From contig NZ_AP017470.1 in the NCBI RefSeq assembly GCF_016592575.1, positions 1,746,501 to 1,810,500 on the forward strand: 64,000 nt of DNA, written 5' to 3'. A model generated the notes under the pieces. It ran no database searches and had not been told where the DNA came from. It worked only from the letters and a program-made list of their open reading frames with translations. This document shows, in pieces, positions 27,714-36,808 of the stretch; position 1 is the stretch's first letter; every line of letters begins with the position of its first letter. This DNA is from Thermotomaculum hydrothermale. Lineage in GTDB: Bacteria; Acidobacteriota; Holophagae; Thermotomaculales; Thermotomaculaceae. The translations under genes and the position numbers were made by a program.

Positions 27714-27745
27714 AAATTGAATTAGAGAAATACAATTCTGCTTTC

Positions 27746-27754
27746 TGGTATAAT
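27746..27754 (+). promoter_or_regulatory. Extended -10 promoter of the lipoprotein-thiD-pab operon
   Basis: TGGTATAAT is a consensus extended -10 without a good -35. It is back to back with the rnj promoter. The leader of about 25 bases is too short for a TPP riboswitch before thiD. Confidence 0.6.
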
Positions 27755-27783
27755 TAAACCGACAAAAATATCGGGAGGAAAGA

Positions 27784-28227
27784 ATGAAAAAGATTTTATT
27801 TTTGGTTTTAATATTTTTGATTATCCCAACAATATCCTGTAAAAAAGAAAACCCATTAGAAGAGTTGATATCTGCAAGAAGCAAATACATTGTAAAGACA
27901 TTGGGGTTTAACCTTGTTAGAGACGAAAACGGAGACCCTGCCTATCTAAATGTTGAGTTTGCAATTGAAAACAAAAACCCAAAACCTGTTTTAAAATATC
28001 TAACATTAAAGGTAATCAGATACGATGTAAAAGACAATATAGTTGGAAAAGACACAATAGTGGTGGATGTTAGCGATTTAGGAGGCTACAAACTCAAAAG
28101 ATATTTAAGAAAAATCCCCAACAAAATTAGAGGGGTCAGGAGCATTCTGGTAAAGAAAGCACCTGTTAATTTAGAAAACAAAGAGTATTTAAAATACAAA
28201 GAATTTCAAGCATTTGCAAACAGATAA
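27784..28227 (+). CDS. Hypothetical lipoprotein
   Basis: A 147-residue protein with a lipoprotein signal ending in PTISC. Its folded part (about 40-130) has alternating hydrophobic strands, including AYLNVEFAIENKNPKPVLKY, reminiscent of LEA/FxLYD-type beta-sandwiches in which polar side chains follow an 'xxNxxP' strand. The ribosome site is GGGAGGA. Its stop is directly followed by the thiD ATG, so it is the first gene of the thiD-pabABC unit. The function is unknown; no link to cofactor synthesis is visible. Confidence 0.7.
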   Translation: MKKILFLVLIFLIIPTISCKKENPLEELISARSKYIVKTLGFNLVRDENGDPAYLNVEFAIENKNPKPVLKYLTLKVIRYDVKDNIVGKDTIVVDVSDLGGYKLKRYLRKIPNKIRGVRSILVKKAPVNLENKEYLKYKEFQAFANR

Positions 28228-28989
28228 ATGAACAAAAGCGTAATTGTCGCAGGGGGGCTTGACCCCTCAGGCGGTGCAGGGCTTGCAAGTGACATAAAGG
28301 TTTGTGCATTTTTCAATGTGTATCCCCTGCCTGTTTTAACTGCATTAACATACCAAAACTCAACTGAATTTTTCGGTTTTGAGGTTTTAAAACTGCAACA
28401 GGTAGAAACGCAGTTAAAATCAATTTTAGATTATTACAGTATTGAGGTGGCAAAAATAGGATTAACAGGAAGAGGGGAAATCCTTGATTTGTTAGTAAGC
28501 ACATTTTACAAAAAAGGCATAAAAACAGTTTTAGACCCTGTTTTAAAAACCTCAACAAAAGGGAAAGTGTCTGACAACGCACTTGTTGATTCAATCACTC
28601 AAAACGCAGGTAAAATTTACCTGATTACTCCAAATATCCCTGAAGCAAAAGAGTTAACAAAGTTAAATTCTGAAAATCAGCAAGAGTTAGGAGAATTGCT
28701 AAAAAACAAAGGATTTAAAAATATTTTAATAAAGGGGGGGCATTTAAAAAAACCTTACGATCTGCTTTTAAGTGATGAGGAGAAAATAGTTTTCAAAGGA
28801 GAAAGAATAGAGACTGAAAACAGCAGAGGCACAGGCTGCGCCCTTTCAAGCGCAATTGCATCAAACCTTGCATCAGGAAAAACACTAAAAGAAGCAATAG
28901 CAATATCAAAAAACTATTTAACAGAAGCAATGAGACATAATTACAAATTGGGAAATCCCCCTTATCCATTAAACCTACTATTGAGATAG
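28228..28989 (+). CDS. thiD: Hydroxymethylpyrimidine/phosphomethylpyrimidine kinase
   Basis: This 253-residue ribokinase-fold enzyme has AGGLDPSGGAGLASDIK, a central VLDPVLKTS, TPNIPEAKEL, ILIKGGH and the anion-hole motif NSRGTGCALSSAIASNL. It phosphorylates HMP to HMP-PP in thiamine synthesis or salvage. There is no spacing from the upstream lipoprotein gene and only 2 bases to pabA. No other thi gene is in the window. Confidence 0.93.
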   Translation: MNKSVIVAGGLDPSGGAGLASDIKVCAFFNVYPLPVLTALTYQNSTEFFGFEVLKLQQVETQLKSILDYYSIEVAKIGLTGRGEILDLLVSTFYKKGIKTVLDPVLKTSTKGKVSDNALVDSITQNAGKIYLITPNIPEAKELTKLNSENQQELGELLKNKGFKNILIKGGHLKKPYDLLLSDEEKIVFKGERIETENSRGTGCALSSAIASNLASGKTLKEAIAISKNYLTEAMRHNYKLGNPPYPLNLLLR

Positions 28990-28991
28990 TT

Positions 28992-29558
28992 ATGAAAAGG
29001 ATTTTTTTGTTAGACAACTTTGATTCTTTTACAATGAATGTGTATCACCTGTTTTCAAACTTCACAAACAAAATAGAGGTGGAGAGGGCAGACAAAACAA
29101 GCATTGATTTAATAAACAAATACAATCCTGATTTGCTTATTATCTCCCCTGGCCCTGGGAAACCTGAAGACGCAAAATTATCAATAGAAGCCATTGATTT
29201 TTTTAAAGGCAAAATCCCTCTTTTTGGCATATGCCTGGGAATGCAGTGCATGGCTGTATGGGATAGAGGAAAGGTTAACAAAACAAAACCAATACACGGG
29301 AAAACAGATTTAATTACCCATAAGAAACAAGGAATTTTAAAAAATATCCCAGCCCCTTTTAAAGTGGCAAGGTATCACTCACTTTATGTGGCTAACCCTG
29401 GAAAAAATTTCAAAGTAATTGCCAGAAACAGAGAGGGAATTCCAATGGCTATAACTCATACAAGATACAAAATTTTCGGGGTGCAGTTCCACCCTGAATC
29501 ATTTTTAACAGAATTCGGATTGAGGATTGCTGAAAATGTCTTATCTTTTTGTGATTGA
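28992..29558 (+). CDS. pabA: Aminodeoxychorismate/anthranilate synthase glutaminase subunit
   Basis: This class I glutamine amidotransferase of 188 residues has LLDNFDSFTMNVY, ISPGPGKPEDA, the nucleophile Cys in FGICLGMQCMAV and the His/Glu of GVQFHPESFLTE. It supplies ammonia from glutamine to PabB. The directly overlapping pabB gene argues for the p-aminobenzoate role, though such subunits can also serve TrpE. Confidence 0.92.
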   Translation: MKRIFLLDNFDSFTMNVYHLFSNFTNKIEVERADKTSIDLINKYNPDLLIISPGPGKPEDAKLSIEAIDFFKGKIPLFGICLGMQCMAVWDRGKVNKTKPIHGKTDLITHKKQGILKNIPAPFKVARYHSLYVANPGKNFKVIARNREGIPMAITHTRYKIFGVQFHPESFLTEFGLRIAENVLSFCD

Positions 29559-30798
29559 AAAATGGGAAAGAGAAAAGAAAGAGCTTTATCTTAAAGACTT
29601 TTTCAAAATTGAGAAAAAATACCCTTACTGTATTTTATACGGTAAAGGCAATTACATAATCTTCGGAGAAAAGCCTTTAAAGGTTTTTAGAGACTTTCCA
29701 AACAATTTGAAATTTAAAAGATTTGGGGAAAAACCTCAAATTTTACCAGATATTATAGGTTTTGTTTCATACGAAAAGGGATATGAGTATGACAGTAAAC
29801 TCCCTGACAATTTAAACAGCAATTTTCCCCTTTCACTGTTTTTCCTTTACAAAAATTTAAAAATATACTCAAAGAAGACAAAAACTCTTTATCAATGCAC
29901 AAGGGAGACTGAACATTATGAGAATGCTTATCTTTTAGAAAAAACAAAAAAAATATTTAAAGCAAAATTTATATCAACCACTGAAGATAAAAAAAGTTAC
30001 TGCGAAAAGGTACGGTTTATAAAAGAGGAGATAAAAAAAGGAAATGTTTATCAGGTAAACCTTACAAGACAGGAAGAGTGGGCTTTTTCAGGAGATATAT
30101 CGCAATTTGCTTACAGGTTGTACCAAACAAACCCTGCTTCATTTTCAGCAATACTTGAGTTTATTGATAGCGGAAATTACCACTCAATTGTCTCATCCTC
30201 TCCGGAAAGGTTTTTCAAAATAGGTAAGGGTAAGATAATTACAGAGCCTATTAAGGGAACTATTAATAGAGGGAATTCTAAAAAAGAAGACCTGACTTTA
30301 AAAACCACTCTGAAAAACAGTAAAAAGGATTCAGCAGAGCTTGCAATGATTACAGATTTACTGAGAAACGATTTAACAAAGGTATGCATCTCCCCTTCTG
30401 TTCAGGTTAAGCACTTTAAAAAACTCTTGACACTTTCAAATGTGCATCACCTTGTATCTATTATTGAAGGAAAGTTAAAAACCAATAATATGAAAGAAAT
30501 ATTTGAAAATATATTCCCTGGAGGCTCTATAACCGGCTGCCCAAAACTTTCATCAATGCAGTATATTCTCAAACTTGAAAAATTAAAGCGAAACATTTAT
30601 ACAGGCTCAATAGGGTGGTATAGAGCAGATGGCAAACAGGGCGATTTTAATATTGCGATACGAACAGCGTATACCATAAATGACAAACTATACTTTGGTG
30701 TTGGCGGAGGGATTGTAATTGACTCTAATGAGAAAAACGAATACCTTGAAACTGTTTATAAAGCTCAATCAATAAGGAAGTGCCTTGAAAATTCTTGA
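29536..30798 (+). CDS. pabB: Aminodeoxychorismate synthase component I
   Basis: This chorismate-binding enzyme of 420 residues has NVYQVNLTRQ, SSSPERFFKIG, the PIKGT motif (lysine is characteristic of PabB, where TrpE has PIAGT), ELAMITDLLRNDL and FPGGSITGCPK. It makes 4-amino-4-deoxychorismate for folate. I take the ATG at 29536, with GAGG 10 bases upstream; an in-frame TTG lies at 29527. It overlaps pabA by 23 bases. Confidence 0.92.
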   Translation: MSYLFVIEKWEREKKELYLKDFFKIEKKYPYCILYGKGNYIIFGEKPLKVFRDFPNNLKFKRFGEKPQILPDIIGFVSYEKGYEYDSKLPDNLNSNFPLSLFFLYKNLKIYSKKTKTLYQCTRETEHYENAYLLEKTKKIFKAKFISTTEDKKSYCEKVRFIKEEIKKGNVYQVNLTRQEEWAFSGDISQFAYRLYQTNPASFSAILEFIDSGNYHSIVSSSPERFFKIGKGKIITEPIKGTINRGNSKKEDLTLKTTLKNSKKDSAELAMITDLLRNDLTKVCISPSVQVKHFKKLLTLSNVHHLVSIIEGKLKTNNMKEIFENIFPGGSITGCPKLSSMQYILKLEKLKRNIYTGSIGWYRADGKQGDFNIAIRTAYTINDKLYFGVGGGIVIDSNEKNEYLETVYKAQSIRKCLENS

Positions 30799-31444
30799 AT
30801 TTTTAAATGGAATACCTAATACTGAGGATTTTGGAATTTTTGAAACTATAAAGGTTTATAATGAAAAGCCTTTGAGGCTTAAGCTACATTATTCAAGAAT
30901 GAAAAAAAGTGCCGAAGAGTTGGATATAGGCTTTATTCCCTCTTATGGAGAATTTGTAAGACACATTGACAATTTAAATTTAAATAACAAAAACTACCTT
31001 AAAATAATTGCAACAAAAAGAGGTATTTTTACTGAAAGTGGCATAAGAGAAATCCCAGATAAAAAAGTAAAATTAGTCTTAATAAAAGATAGATTTGTCT
31101 ATTCAAAAAACACTTATCTTTTGCACAAGACGACTGATTACAGATTTTTAAAAGAAATAACAGAATTAGCCAAAAAAAGAAATTGTTATGACGGGATAAT
31201 TTTAAATGAAAAAGGAAATGTCACTCAAACAGGGAAGTGTAATATTTATTTTGAAAAACAAAACGGGGAAATTGTAACTCCCCCATTAAGCGAAGGGCTT
31301 TTGCCAGGGACAATCAGGCAGATTGCAATAAAAAGAAAACTTGTTAAAGAAGATATAATCCCAGAAAAAGATATAAAAAACTTCAAAAAATGCTTTGTTT
31401 CAAATGCACTAATAGGAATTCTGGAAGCGGATATAATTTTTTAA
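30785..31444 (+). CDS. pabC: Aminodeoxychorismate lyase (PLP class IV)
   Basis: The 219 residues match fold-type IV PLP enzymes: ETIKVYNEKPLRLKLHYSRM, the PLP lysine in LLHKTTDYR, ILNEKGNVTQTGKCNIYF and GLLPGTIRQ. It releases p-aminobenzoate and pyruvate. A branched-chain aminotransferase is the family alternative, but the position after pabA-pabB favours PabC. The start is TTG at 30785 with an AAGGAAG site, overlapping pabB by 14 bases. It converges on the YihY gene with a 1-base gap and no terminator. Confidence 0.88.
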   Translation: MKILEFLNGIPNTEDFGIFETIKVYNEKPLRLKLHYSRMKKSAEELDIGFIPSYGEFVRHIDNLNLNNKNYLKIIATKRGIFTESGIREIPDKKVKLVLIKDRFVYSKNTYLLHKTTDYRFLKEITELAKKRNCYDGIILNEKGNVTQTGKCNIYFEKQNGEIVTPPLSEGLLPGTIRQIAIKRKLVKEDIIPEKDIKNFKKCFVSNALIGILEADIIF

Positions 31445-31445
31445 T

Positions 31446-32228
31446 TTATAAATCCTCGCTTATTTCTGCCCCTAAAAGATAAACAAGAAAAGAATAGTAT
31501 AGCCACAGCATAAGTAAAACAATTGAACCGATTGAGCCATAGAGAAGGAAGTAAAGCTTAATACTTGCAATGTAAAGCCCGAATATGTGTTTTAAAATTT
31601 CCCACAAAAATGCCGCAACAAAGCCACCTACCAAAACATTTTTCCATTTTAATTTTTTATGAGACATATACTTGTAAGAAAGAGCAAAGAACAATGTTTC
31701 AATAATAACCTGCAAAAACAACAAAATATAATAAGAATTTATAATTGTTATTGTTTCAAATTTGCTTTTTATTACAAAAATAACAGATGAAATCAGGAAT
31801 AAAAAGAGTAACCCAAAAGCAGTTAACACAAACAAGACAAAGGATTTTAAGGTTGCTATCCAGAACCCCCTTTCAACCTTTGTGTTGTAAATTATACTTA
31901 AAGCCCTTTCTAAAACAGCAAAAACCCTGAAGGAAAAGTAAACAATAAAAACGGCAGAAATTGCTGAGAATACTTTACCTGATAGAATGATTTTGTCTAT
32001 GTTTGTAACAATTGTTTGTGAGATTGACGGGGGGAATAGTTTTAGTATAGAATCCAGTTTTTCAACTGAAAGGTTTTTCTTAAAAAAGACGGTTGAAAAG
32101 TACACAAGCATTATGAAAAAGGGGAAAATAGCAAGCATTGCATAGTAAGACAATGCAGCAGATATGGTGAAAAGCCCCTTTTTGTAAAAGTTTACAATTA
32201 TCTTCCATAACTTCTTTAAAAACTTCAT
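31446..32228 (-). CDS. YihY/BrkB-family inner-membrane protein
   Basis: This 260-residue protein has about six membrane helices and the YihY signatures KGLFTISAALSYYAMLAIFPF near the start and YGSIGSIVLLMLWLYYS near the end. Members were once annotated as RNase BN, but that activity belongs to another protein; the true role is unknown, perhaps transport. It is the last gene of the long minus-strand unit and overlaps the eIF2B-like gene by one base. Confidence 0.85.
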   Translation of the reverse strand: MKFLKKLWKIIVNFYKKGLFTISAALSYYAMLAIFPFFIMLVYFSTVFFKKNLSVEKLDSILKLFPPSISQTIVTNIDKIILSGKVFSAISAVFIVYFSFRVFAVLERALSIIYNTKVERGFWIATLKSFVLFVLTAFGLLFLFLISSVIFVIKSKFETITIINSYYILLFLQVIIETLFFALSYKYMSHKKLKWKNVLVGGFVAAFLWEILKHIFGLYIASIKLYFLLYGSIGSIVLLMLWLYYSFLVYLLGAEISEDL

Positions 32229-32989
32229 CAGTAAAATATTACAACATTATCAGTAAAATAGACAGTCTCAAGATATGGATTTTCAACTTTAATAGAGTGT
32301 TTCCCCTTATAAATCTCTTCTTTTTCCCCAGTTTTTAAAACAATATCCTCTTCCTTTATCTTTTTAAATCTGTCTGCAAGCACAATAACAGGCCTATTTG
32401 TATACTTTCCCAGTAAAACCAAAGCCCTGCTTCCTGTTTTATTTACAAAAAAACTGTCTGTAAAACAATCGCAACCTAAAATAATCAAATCGTACAAATC
32501 AATCTTTGATAGCAAACAGGCATCTGTCATAAGTGTTATATCTTTAACCCCGCTGTTGAAAAGATGCTCAGCAAATTTCACACCCTCGTTTGCAGGCCTT
32601 GATTCACCAATAAATAATGAAAAAGGATTTTTTCTATAAAGGGATACAAGAGCATCTCTCACCATTCCAGAATAACTTATTGTTGCAATTGCAGAAATGC
32701 TCAACCCTTCTGAATACTTTAAAAACCTTTCTAAAACCTCTCTCTGTGCCTCCCTTACCTCTTTGTAAAACTCAATACAGCCCTTCTGCTCTTTTTCAAT
32801 AAAATCTTTTAAGTTTACAAGGTAAGCCATTCCTTTGTGTTTTTCAGCAATCTTTTTTGCAAATTTAAGCTGAACACTTAACTCTTTGCCTTTTAACAAA
32901 TTAACAGTTTTTTCAAGCAGGTAAGAAGACCCGTGAATATTGTCATTAAGAATTTCGTCAAGAAGCAGTTTTTCTAAATTTAAGTTCAA
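32228..32989 (-). CDS. eIF2B-alpha/methylthioribose-1-P isomerase-like protein
   Basis: The C-terminal part (about residues 80-250) has the IF-2B fold motifs AIATISYSGMVRDAL, ESRPANEGVKFAEHL and the catalytic-type Asp in LIILGCDCF. Bacterial and archaeal members isomerise sugar phosphates such as 5-methylthioribose 1-phosphate or ribose 1,5-bisphosphate. At 253 residues it is shorter than MtnA. I choose the TTG at 32989, which has a perfect AGGAGG with 5-base spacer; a TTG at 33046 would extend it 19 residues into the kinase gene. The substrate is unknown. Confidence 0.75.
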   Translation of the reverse strand: MNLNLEKLLLDEILNDNIHGSSYLLEKTVNLLKGKELSVQLKFAKKIAEKHKGMAYLVNLKDFIEKEQKGCIEFYKEVREAQREVLERFLKYSEGLSISAIATISYSGMVRDALVSLYRKNPFSLFIGESRPANEGVKFAEHLFNSGVKDITLMTDACLLSKIDLYDLIILGCDCFTDSFFVNKTGSRALVLLGKYTNRPVIVLADRFKKIKEEDIVLKTGEKEEIYKGKHSIKVENPYLETVYFTDNVVIFY

Positions 32990-35366
32990 AATGCCCTCCT
33001 TTTTCAGAAGAATAAGCCTTAATCCCTCCTCCCATTTCTTCAACAAATTCTTTTACAATAAACAAGCCTAATCCTGTTCCATCTTCCCTTGTTGAAAAGT
33101 AAGGTTCAAAAATCTTTTCAATGTTTTCATTCTTTATCCCTGATGAATTATCCCTGTAATCAATTTTAACAAATTCCCCATTTCCCCTTATATCAATCTC
33201 AACATAGGGTTTTTCAGAAAATGAGATTGTATTCTCAATTAAATTCTCAAATACCCTTGAAAGCTTTAATTTGCTTGCTTTTATATTAAAATCTTTTCCT
33301 TTTATCTCAAACTTTACACCTGGATAGGAAGCAAAAAGGGTTTCCAAAAATTCTTTTATGTTTATGCTCTCAAAATTTTCATCCCTTGACGCTTTGAAAA
33401 TTCCAGAAAATTGAGAGGAAATATTCTTTAACTCTTCAACCTTCTGTAAAACATTTTCTGCAACCTTTGGCAATACTTCTTCAAAATCCCTTTCCCTTTT
33501 CTTAAAAACTGCAAGCAGGTACTCAATATTGAGTTTTATAGGAGTTAATGGATTTTTAATATCGTGGGCAACCTTTCTCGCAATATCGGAAATAATCTCT
33601 AATTTACTTGCCTTTACCACATCTGTTAAATCCTCAATAACCACCATTTTAAGCCCCTCTTCAACCTCTTTTTTATAAACAACATAATGCTTATTATTGT
33701 AATCAAGTTCAAAGTAATCTTTCCCTTTAAGGGCTTTTTCTTTAAGTTCTCTTTCAAGCAACTCAAAGGTTTTATTTTCAAGAACAATTTTCCCCTTATT
33801 ATCAGTTAAAACTATTGCACTTGAAACATTGTCTATAATTGTTTTCAACCTATCGTAATTCTCTTTAAGTGATTTTGCCATAAAGGAAATAGAATCTATC
33901 AACTCTTTTATCTCATCGTCATTGTTGTAATCAATATCTACCTCAAAATCCCCTTTAACCACAGCCTTGGCACTATGTGAAAGTTCAACAAGGGGCATAA
34001 CAAAAGACTTTGTAATTTCATAGGAAACAAAGTATGAAACCACAAAGATTACAAAAAAGATTAAAGAGATTATTCTCAAAAATTCATACAATGGATTAAA
34101 GTCTTTCCCGCCTGCAACACCCAAAACAGCAAAAGGAATCTCTTTAAAATCAAGCGCCTTGAATGCAATGCCGTTGACAAAGTATATTTCTTTTTCACCA
34201 AATTTTATACTATTAAAAACCTTAAAAGGCATCAATAAACTTAAATTAGCTCTATTAGTTGTAATTTGCAATACTCCATTTCCATAAATGCCCACATCTA
34301 CTTTAAATACCTCTTTAAGCCAGGTTAAATATTCATCTGAAATTTTGTTCGGTTCACTTTCTATCAACTTTTGAATTTTCTTTAAATTATTCTCTGCGTT
34401 TGTTTCAACAACCTTAAAGGCAATCCTGTTTGAAAAAACAAAGAGGAAAAGCCCTAACACTATGAAAATTATTGAAAATCCAAGATAAATTGAAAAGATA
34501 ACTCTTTCAAACAATCTCACTCTCTTCTGTGAAGATGAAAAAATCAGGAATGAAGTTATACCTATCAAAAATATAATTGCCAAATCCGTAACTGCATAAA
34601 AATAATCAATTTTTTTACAGCTTACCACAAACCCTTTATCCCCTTTTTCCACTGTTATCAATTTTAAGATTTCAGGGTGCTTCTTAACAAAGGGGTGAGA
34701 ATAAACATCATTTGAGATAGAGATTAAAATCTTTCCAACCTTAAACCTTCCATAACCTTCAAGAACAAACCTTGGCTTTCCACCTAAATCAACAACCTCG
34801 GAAGAAAATTTTTCTGAAATATCCATTGTTGAAGGGAGATTATTTGAATAACTTTCCACCACTTCTCCTAAAATATTGATATAAGCCACATAATAGTCTT
34901 CATTTTTCAACCCGCTTCTTTGAACAAAATCCTTTAAATTTGCAAAACCCCTTGTTTTTGCAATCACTAAATACTTTTCAAGTTTAGTTTTTCCCTGCTC
35001 TCTCAGGTAGCTGTAAGAAAAATCGTTCTTCTTTACAAACTCTTTAACCGTTTGAAACGAATAAAAATGCCCCAAAAATGATAGAAAAATAGAAAACAAC
35101 AGAAGTTTTAAAAGTAAAATTGATATTTTTTCTCCTCTTATTATTGAAATCAAAAATAAAATTAGAGAAAAAACAAAAACATAAGAAGAAAAAAACAGGC
35201 TAAACAACACTAAAATTAACAAAAATTTACAAGGCTTTAAAACAAATAAAAAACTTGCAGAAAGAATTAAGATAAAAAAGTACTGGAAAAATACTGGATT
35301 TTTAAAAAAGGTTATCAGGTCTGAAAAAACAAAGGGGTTTAAAAACAGGCTGTAAAAACCAATCAT
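32958..35366 (-). CDS. NtrY-like sensor histidine kinase
   Basis: This 802-residue kinase begins with about four membrane helices (1-110), then an extracytoplasmic domain (about 115-260), a second pair of helices near 265-320 and a further sensor stretch with a helix near 430. HAMP, PAS-like (about 500-570), HisKA with RKVAHDIKNPLTPIKLNIE, and HATPase with NLIENTISFS, DNSSGIKN and GTGLGLFIV follow. NtrY-type kinases pair with NtrX-like regulators, but no response regulator is in the window. It overlaps the preceding membrane-protein gene by 4 bases. Confidence 0.88.
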   Translation of the reverse strand: MIGFYSLFLNPFVFSDLITFFKNPVFFQYFFILILSASFLFVLKPCKFLLILVLFSLFFSSYVFVFSLILFLISIIRGEKISILLLKLLLFSIFLSFLGHFYSFQTVKEFVKKNDFSYSYLREQGKTKLEKYLVIAKTRGFANLKDFVQRSGLKNEDYYVAYINILGEVVESYSNNLPSTMDISEKFSSEVVDLGGKPRFVLEGYGRFKVGKILISISNDVYSHPFVKKHPEILKLITVEKGDKGFVVSCKKIDYFYAVTDLAIIFLIGITSFLIFSSSQKRVRLFERVIFSIYLGFSIIFIVLGLFLFVFSNRIAFKVVETNAENNLKKIQKLIESEPNKISDEYLTWLKEVFKVDVGIYGNGVLQITTNRANLSLLMPFKVFNSIKFGEKEIYFVNGIAFKALDFKEIPFAVLGVAGGKDFNPLYEFLRIISLIFFVIFVVSYFVSYEITKSFVMPLVELSHSAKAVVKGDFEVDIDYNNDDEIKELIDSISFMAKSLKENYDRLKTIIDNVSSAIVLTDNKGKIVLENKTFELLERELKEKALKGKDYFELDYNNKHYVVYKKEVEEGLKMVVIEDLTDVVKASKLEIISDIARKVAHDIKNPLTPIKLNIEYLLAVFKKRERDFEEVLPKVAENVLQKVEELKNISSQFSGIFKASRDENFESINIKEFLETLFASYPGVKFEIKGKDFNIKASKLKLSRVFENLIENTISFSEKPYVEIDIRGNGEFVKIDYRDNSSGIKNENIEKIFEPYFSTREDGTGLGLFIVKEFVEEMGGGIKAYSSEKGGHFELKFRKTAS

Positions 35367-35956
35367 TGCAAAAACAAAAAAACTAAAGAAGCAAGCTTGT
35401 CATTTATATACCTTTTCCCATATGCAATATAGAGCATCGAAAAAAAGAGAAAAACAGGAAAAAGTTCTTTTGTAATTAATGACAAAGCAAGTAGAAAAAT
35501 TAAATACAACACCTTAAATAGGTTAAAAGAAAAAAAGGAAACTATGAAAAAGAGAATTAAAAGAAAAATCCACAGGTTTAATATACTGGATTTTTTTTCA
35601 GTTTGATTCTTTGCTCCCACTCCCACATAGCCTATTGGATTTCCAAGAATTTCAACTGTTTTAACTATTGCATAATCTCCCCTGTAATTTAGAGCAGCAT
35701 CATTCCAGACAACAGGATCCATGGTTAGGTTAAACAGTGCAACAGGGTAATTTAATTTGTTGAAATTTTTATAAATTCTTTCTAAATCATTTTTCTTTCC
35801 CTTTATAAGAGCTGGCACAAATAAAGGGGATGTTTCCTGTATCAGCACACTTTCTTCGTCTGGAGAAGATTTTTTAAATAAATCCCTATTGTTGGCAACA
35901 AATAAAAAAGCAAACAATAAAACAAGAAAAAGAAGGACAAAATCTCTTTTTTTCAT
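35363..35956 (-). CDS. Membrane protein of unknown function
   Basis: A 197-residue protein has an N-terminal membrane segment (8-24) and a soluble, probably periplasmic, stretch at 25-130. That stretch contains PVVWNDAALNYRGDYAIVKTVEILGNPIGYVGV, an arrangement like the end of a small sensor domain. Two or three C-terminal helices follow. It overlaps the histidine kinase gene by 4 bases, so the two may form one sensing unit. I do not recognise the family. Confidence 0.6.
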   Translation of the reverse strand: MKKRDFVLLFLVLLFAFLFVANNRDLFKKSSPDEESVLIQETSPLFVPALIKGKKNDLERIYKNFNKLNYPVALFNLTMDPVVWNDAALNYRGDYAIVKTVEILGNPIGYVGVGAKNQTEKKSSILNLWIFLLILFFIVSFFSFNLFKVLYLIFLLALSLITKELFPVFLFFSMLYIAYGKRYINDKLASLVFLFLQ

Positions 35957-35996
35957 AGAATAACCTTCAGATTTTTATAGTGATATTATACCAGAA

Positions 35997-36233
35997 TTAT
36001 TTAAAGAGAATTTTTTTAAGTTTTTTTAATACAGATTGTTCTATATTACCGGGAATCTCCTCTTCTGGAAGATTATGAAGCATCTCAACAGTATTCTTTA
36101 AATTTTCAAAAACGCACTTGCACTCGCTACATTCCAGCAAATGCTTTTCTACCATTTTGCAAAGTTCTTCAGTTGCTTCTCCATCAAGGTAATCTGAAAT
36201 ACATTCCATTATCTTTTTGCATTTATCATCCAT
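35997..36233 (-). CDS. Zinc-binding anti-sigma factor (zf-HC2)
   Basis: A 78-residue protein contains the ZAS/zf-HC2 signature: KIMECISDYLDGEAT, then KHLLECSECKCVFEN giving H-x3-C-x2-C. It binds and inhibits the ECF sigma factor encoded directly upstream (8-base overlap). There is no membrane helix, so it is a soluble anti-sigma, as in RsrA-type redox-sensing pairs, where zinc loss on oxidation frees the sigma factor. Confidence 0.88.
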   Translation of the reverse strand: MDDKCKKIMECISDYLDGEATEELCKMVEKHLLECSECKCVFENLKNTVEMLHNLPEEEIPGNIEQSVLKKLKKILFK

Positions 36234-36807
36234 TTTTGCCTTCCCGCAAAAATTTTTCTACAATTGCTTTAAGCATTAACCTTGCCCTGTGCAATCTTAC
36301 CTTTGCGTTTGCAACAGAAATATCTAAAATTTCTGCCATCTCCTGATGATTTAATCCCTCAATATCTTTTAAAATCAGGGGGATTCTGTACTGCTCTGGA
36401 AGTTTTAAAATAGCCTTCTGGATAAGTCTTTCAATCTCTTTCTTTTCAAAAGTTATATGGGGATTTTCATTATGTTTATTCAATGCGTGAATATGGTTAT
36501 CCTCTAACTCATCAAATGAAACAATATTTCTTTCAGAGTTTTTTTTCTTCTGGCAGGCATTTGATGCAATTTTGTAAAGCCAGGTTGAAAGCTTTGATTC
36601 ACCTTTAAAATTCTTTATGTATTTAAAAGCATTTAAAAGTGTTTCCTGCAATATGTCAGATGCATCTTCCCTGTTCCCGCAAAACTTCAAACCGAAGTTG
36701 TAAATAGTCTTTTTGTATTTTTCAAAAAAAAGATTAAAGGCTTCCTCATCTCCAGATTTAAGCCTTGTTATAAGTTCCTGTTCTGTCATAAATTTTGATT
36801 TCTTCAA
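36226..36807 (-). CDS. ECF-family RNA polymerase sigma factor
   Basis: At 193 residues it has region 2 (FNLFFEKYKKTIYNFGLKFCG, DASDILQETLLNAFKYI, KLSTWLYKIASNACQKK) and region 4 (LPEQYRIPLILKDIEGLNHQEMAEIL). The partner anti-sigma overlaps it. It starts one base after the UPF0210 gene, within the BMC-aldehyde dehydrogenase unit, so it may direct expression of that unit or of a stress regulon. Its target promoter cannot be inferred safely. Confidence 0.92.
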   Translation of the reverse strand: MKKSKFMTEQELITRLKSGDEEAFNLFFEKYKKTIYNFGLKFCGNREDASDILQETLLNAFKYIKNFKGESKLSTWLYKIASNACQKKKNSERNIVSFDELEDNHIHALNKHNENPHITFEKKEIERLIQKAILKLPEQYRIPLILKDIEGLNHQEMAEILDISVANAKVRLHRARLMLKAIVEKFLREGKNG

Positions 36808-36808
36808 T

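Noticed and set aside
27721-27783. TPP riboswitch before the thiD operon
   Set aside because: The leader after the extended -10 is only about 25 bases, far too short, and no CTGAGA-type core is present.
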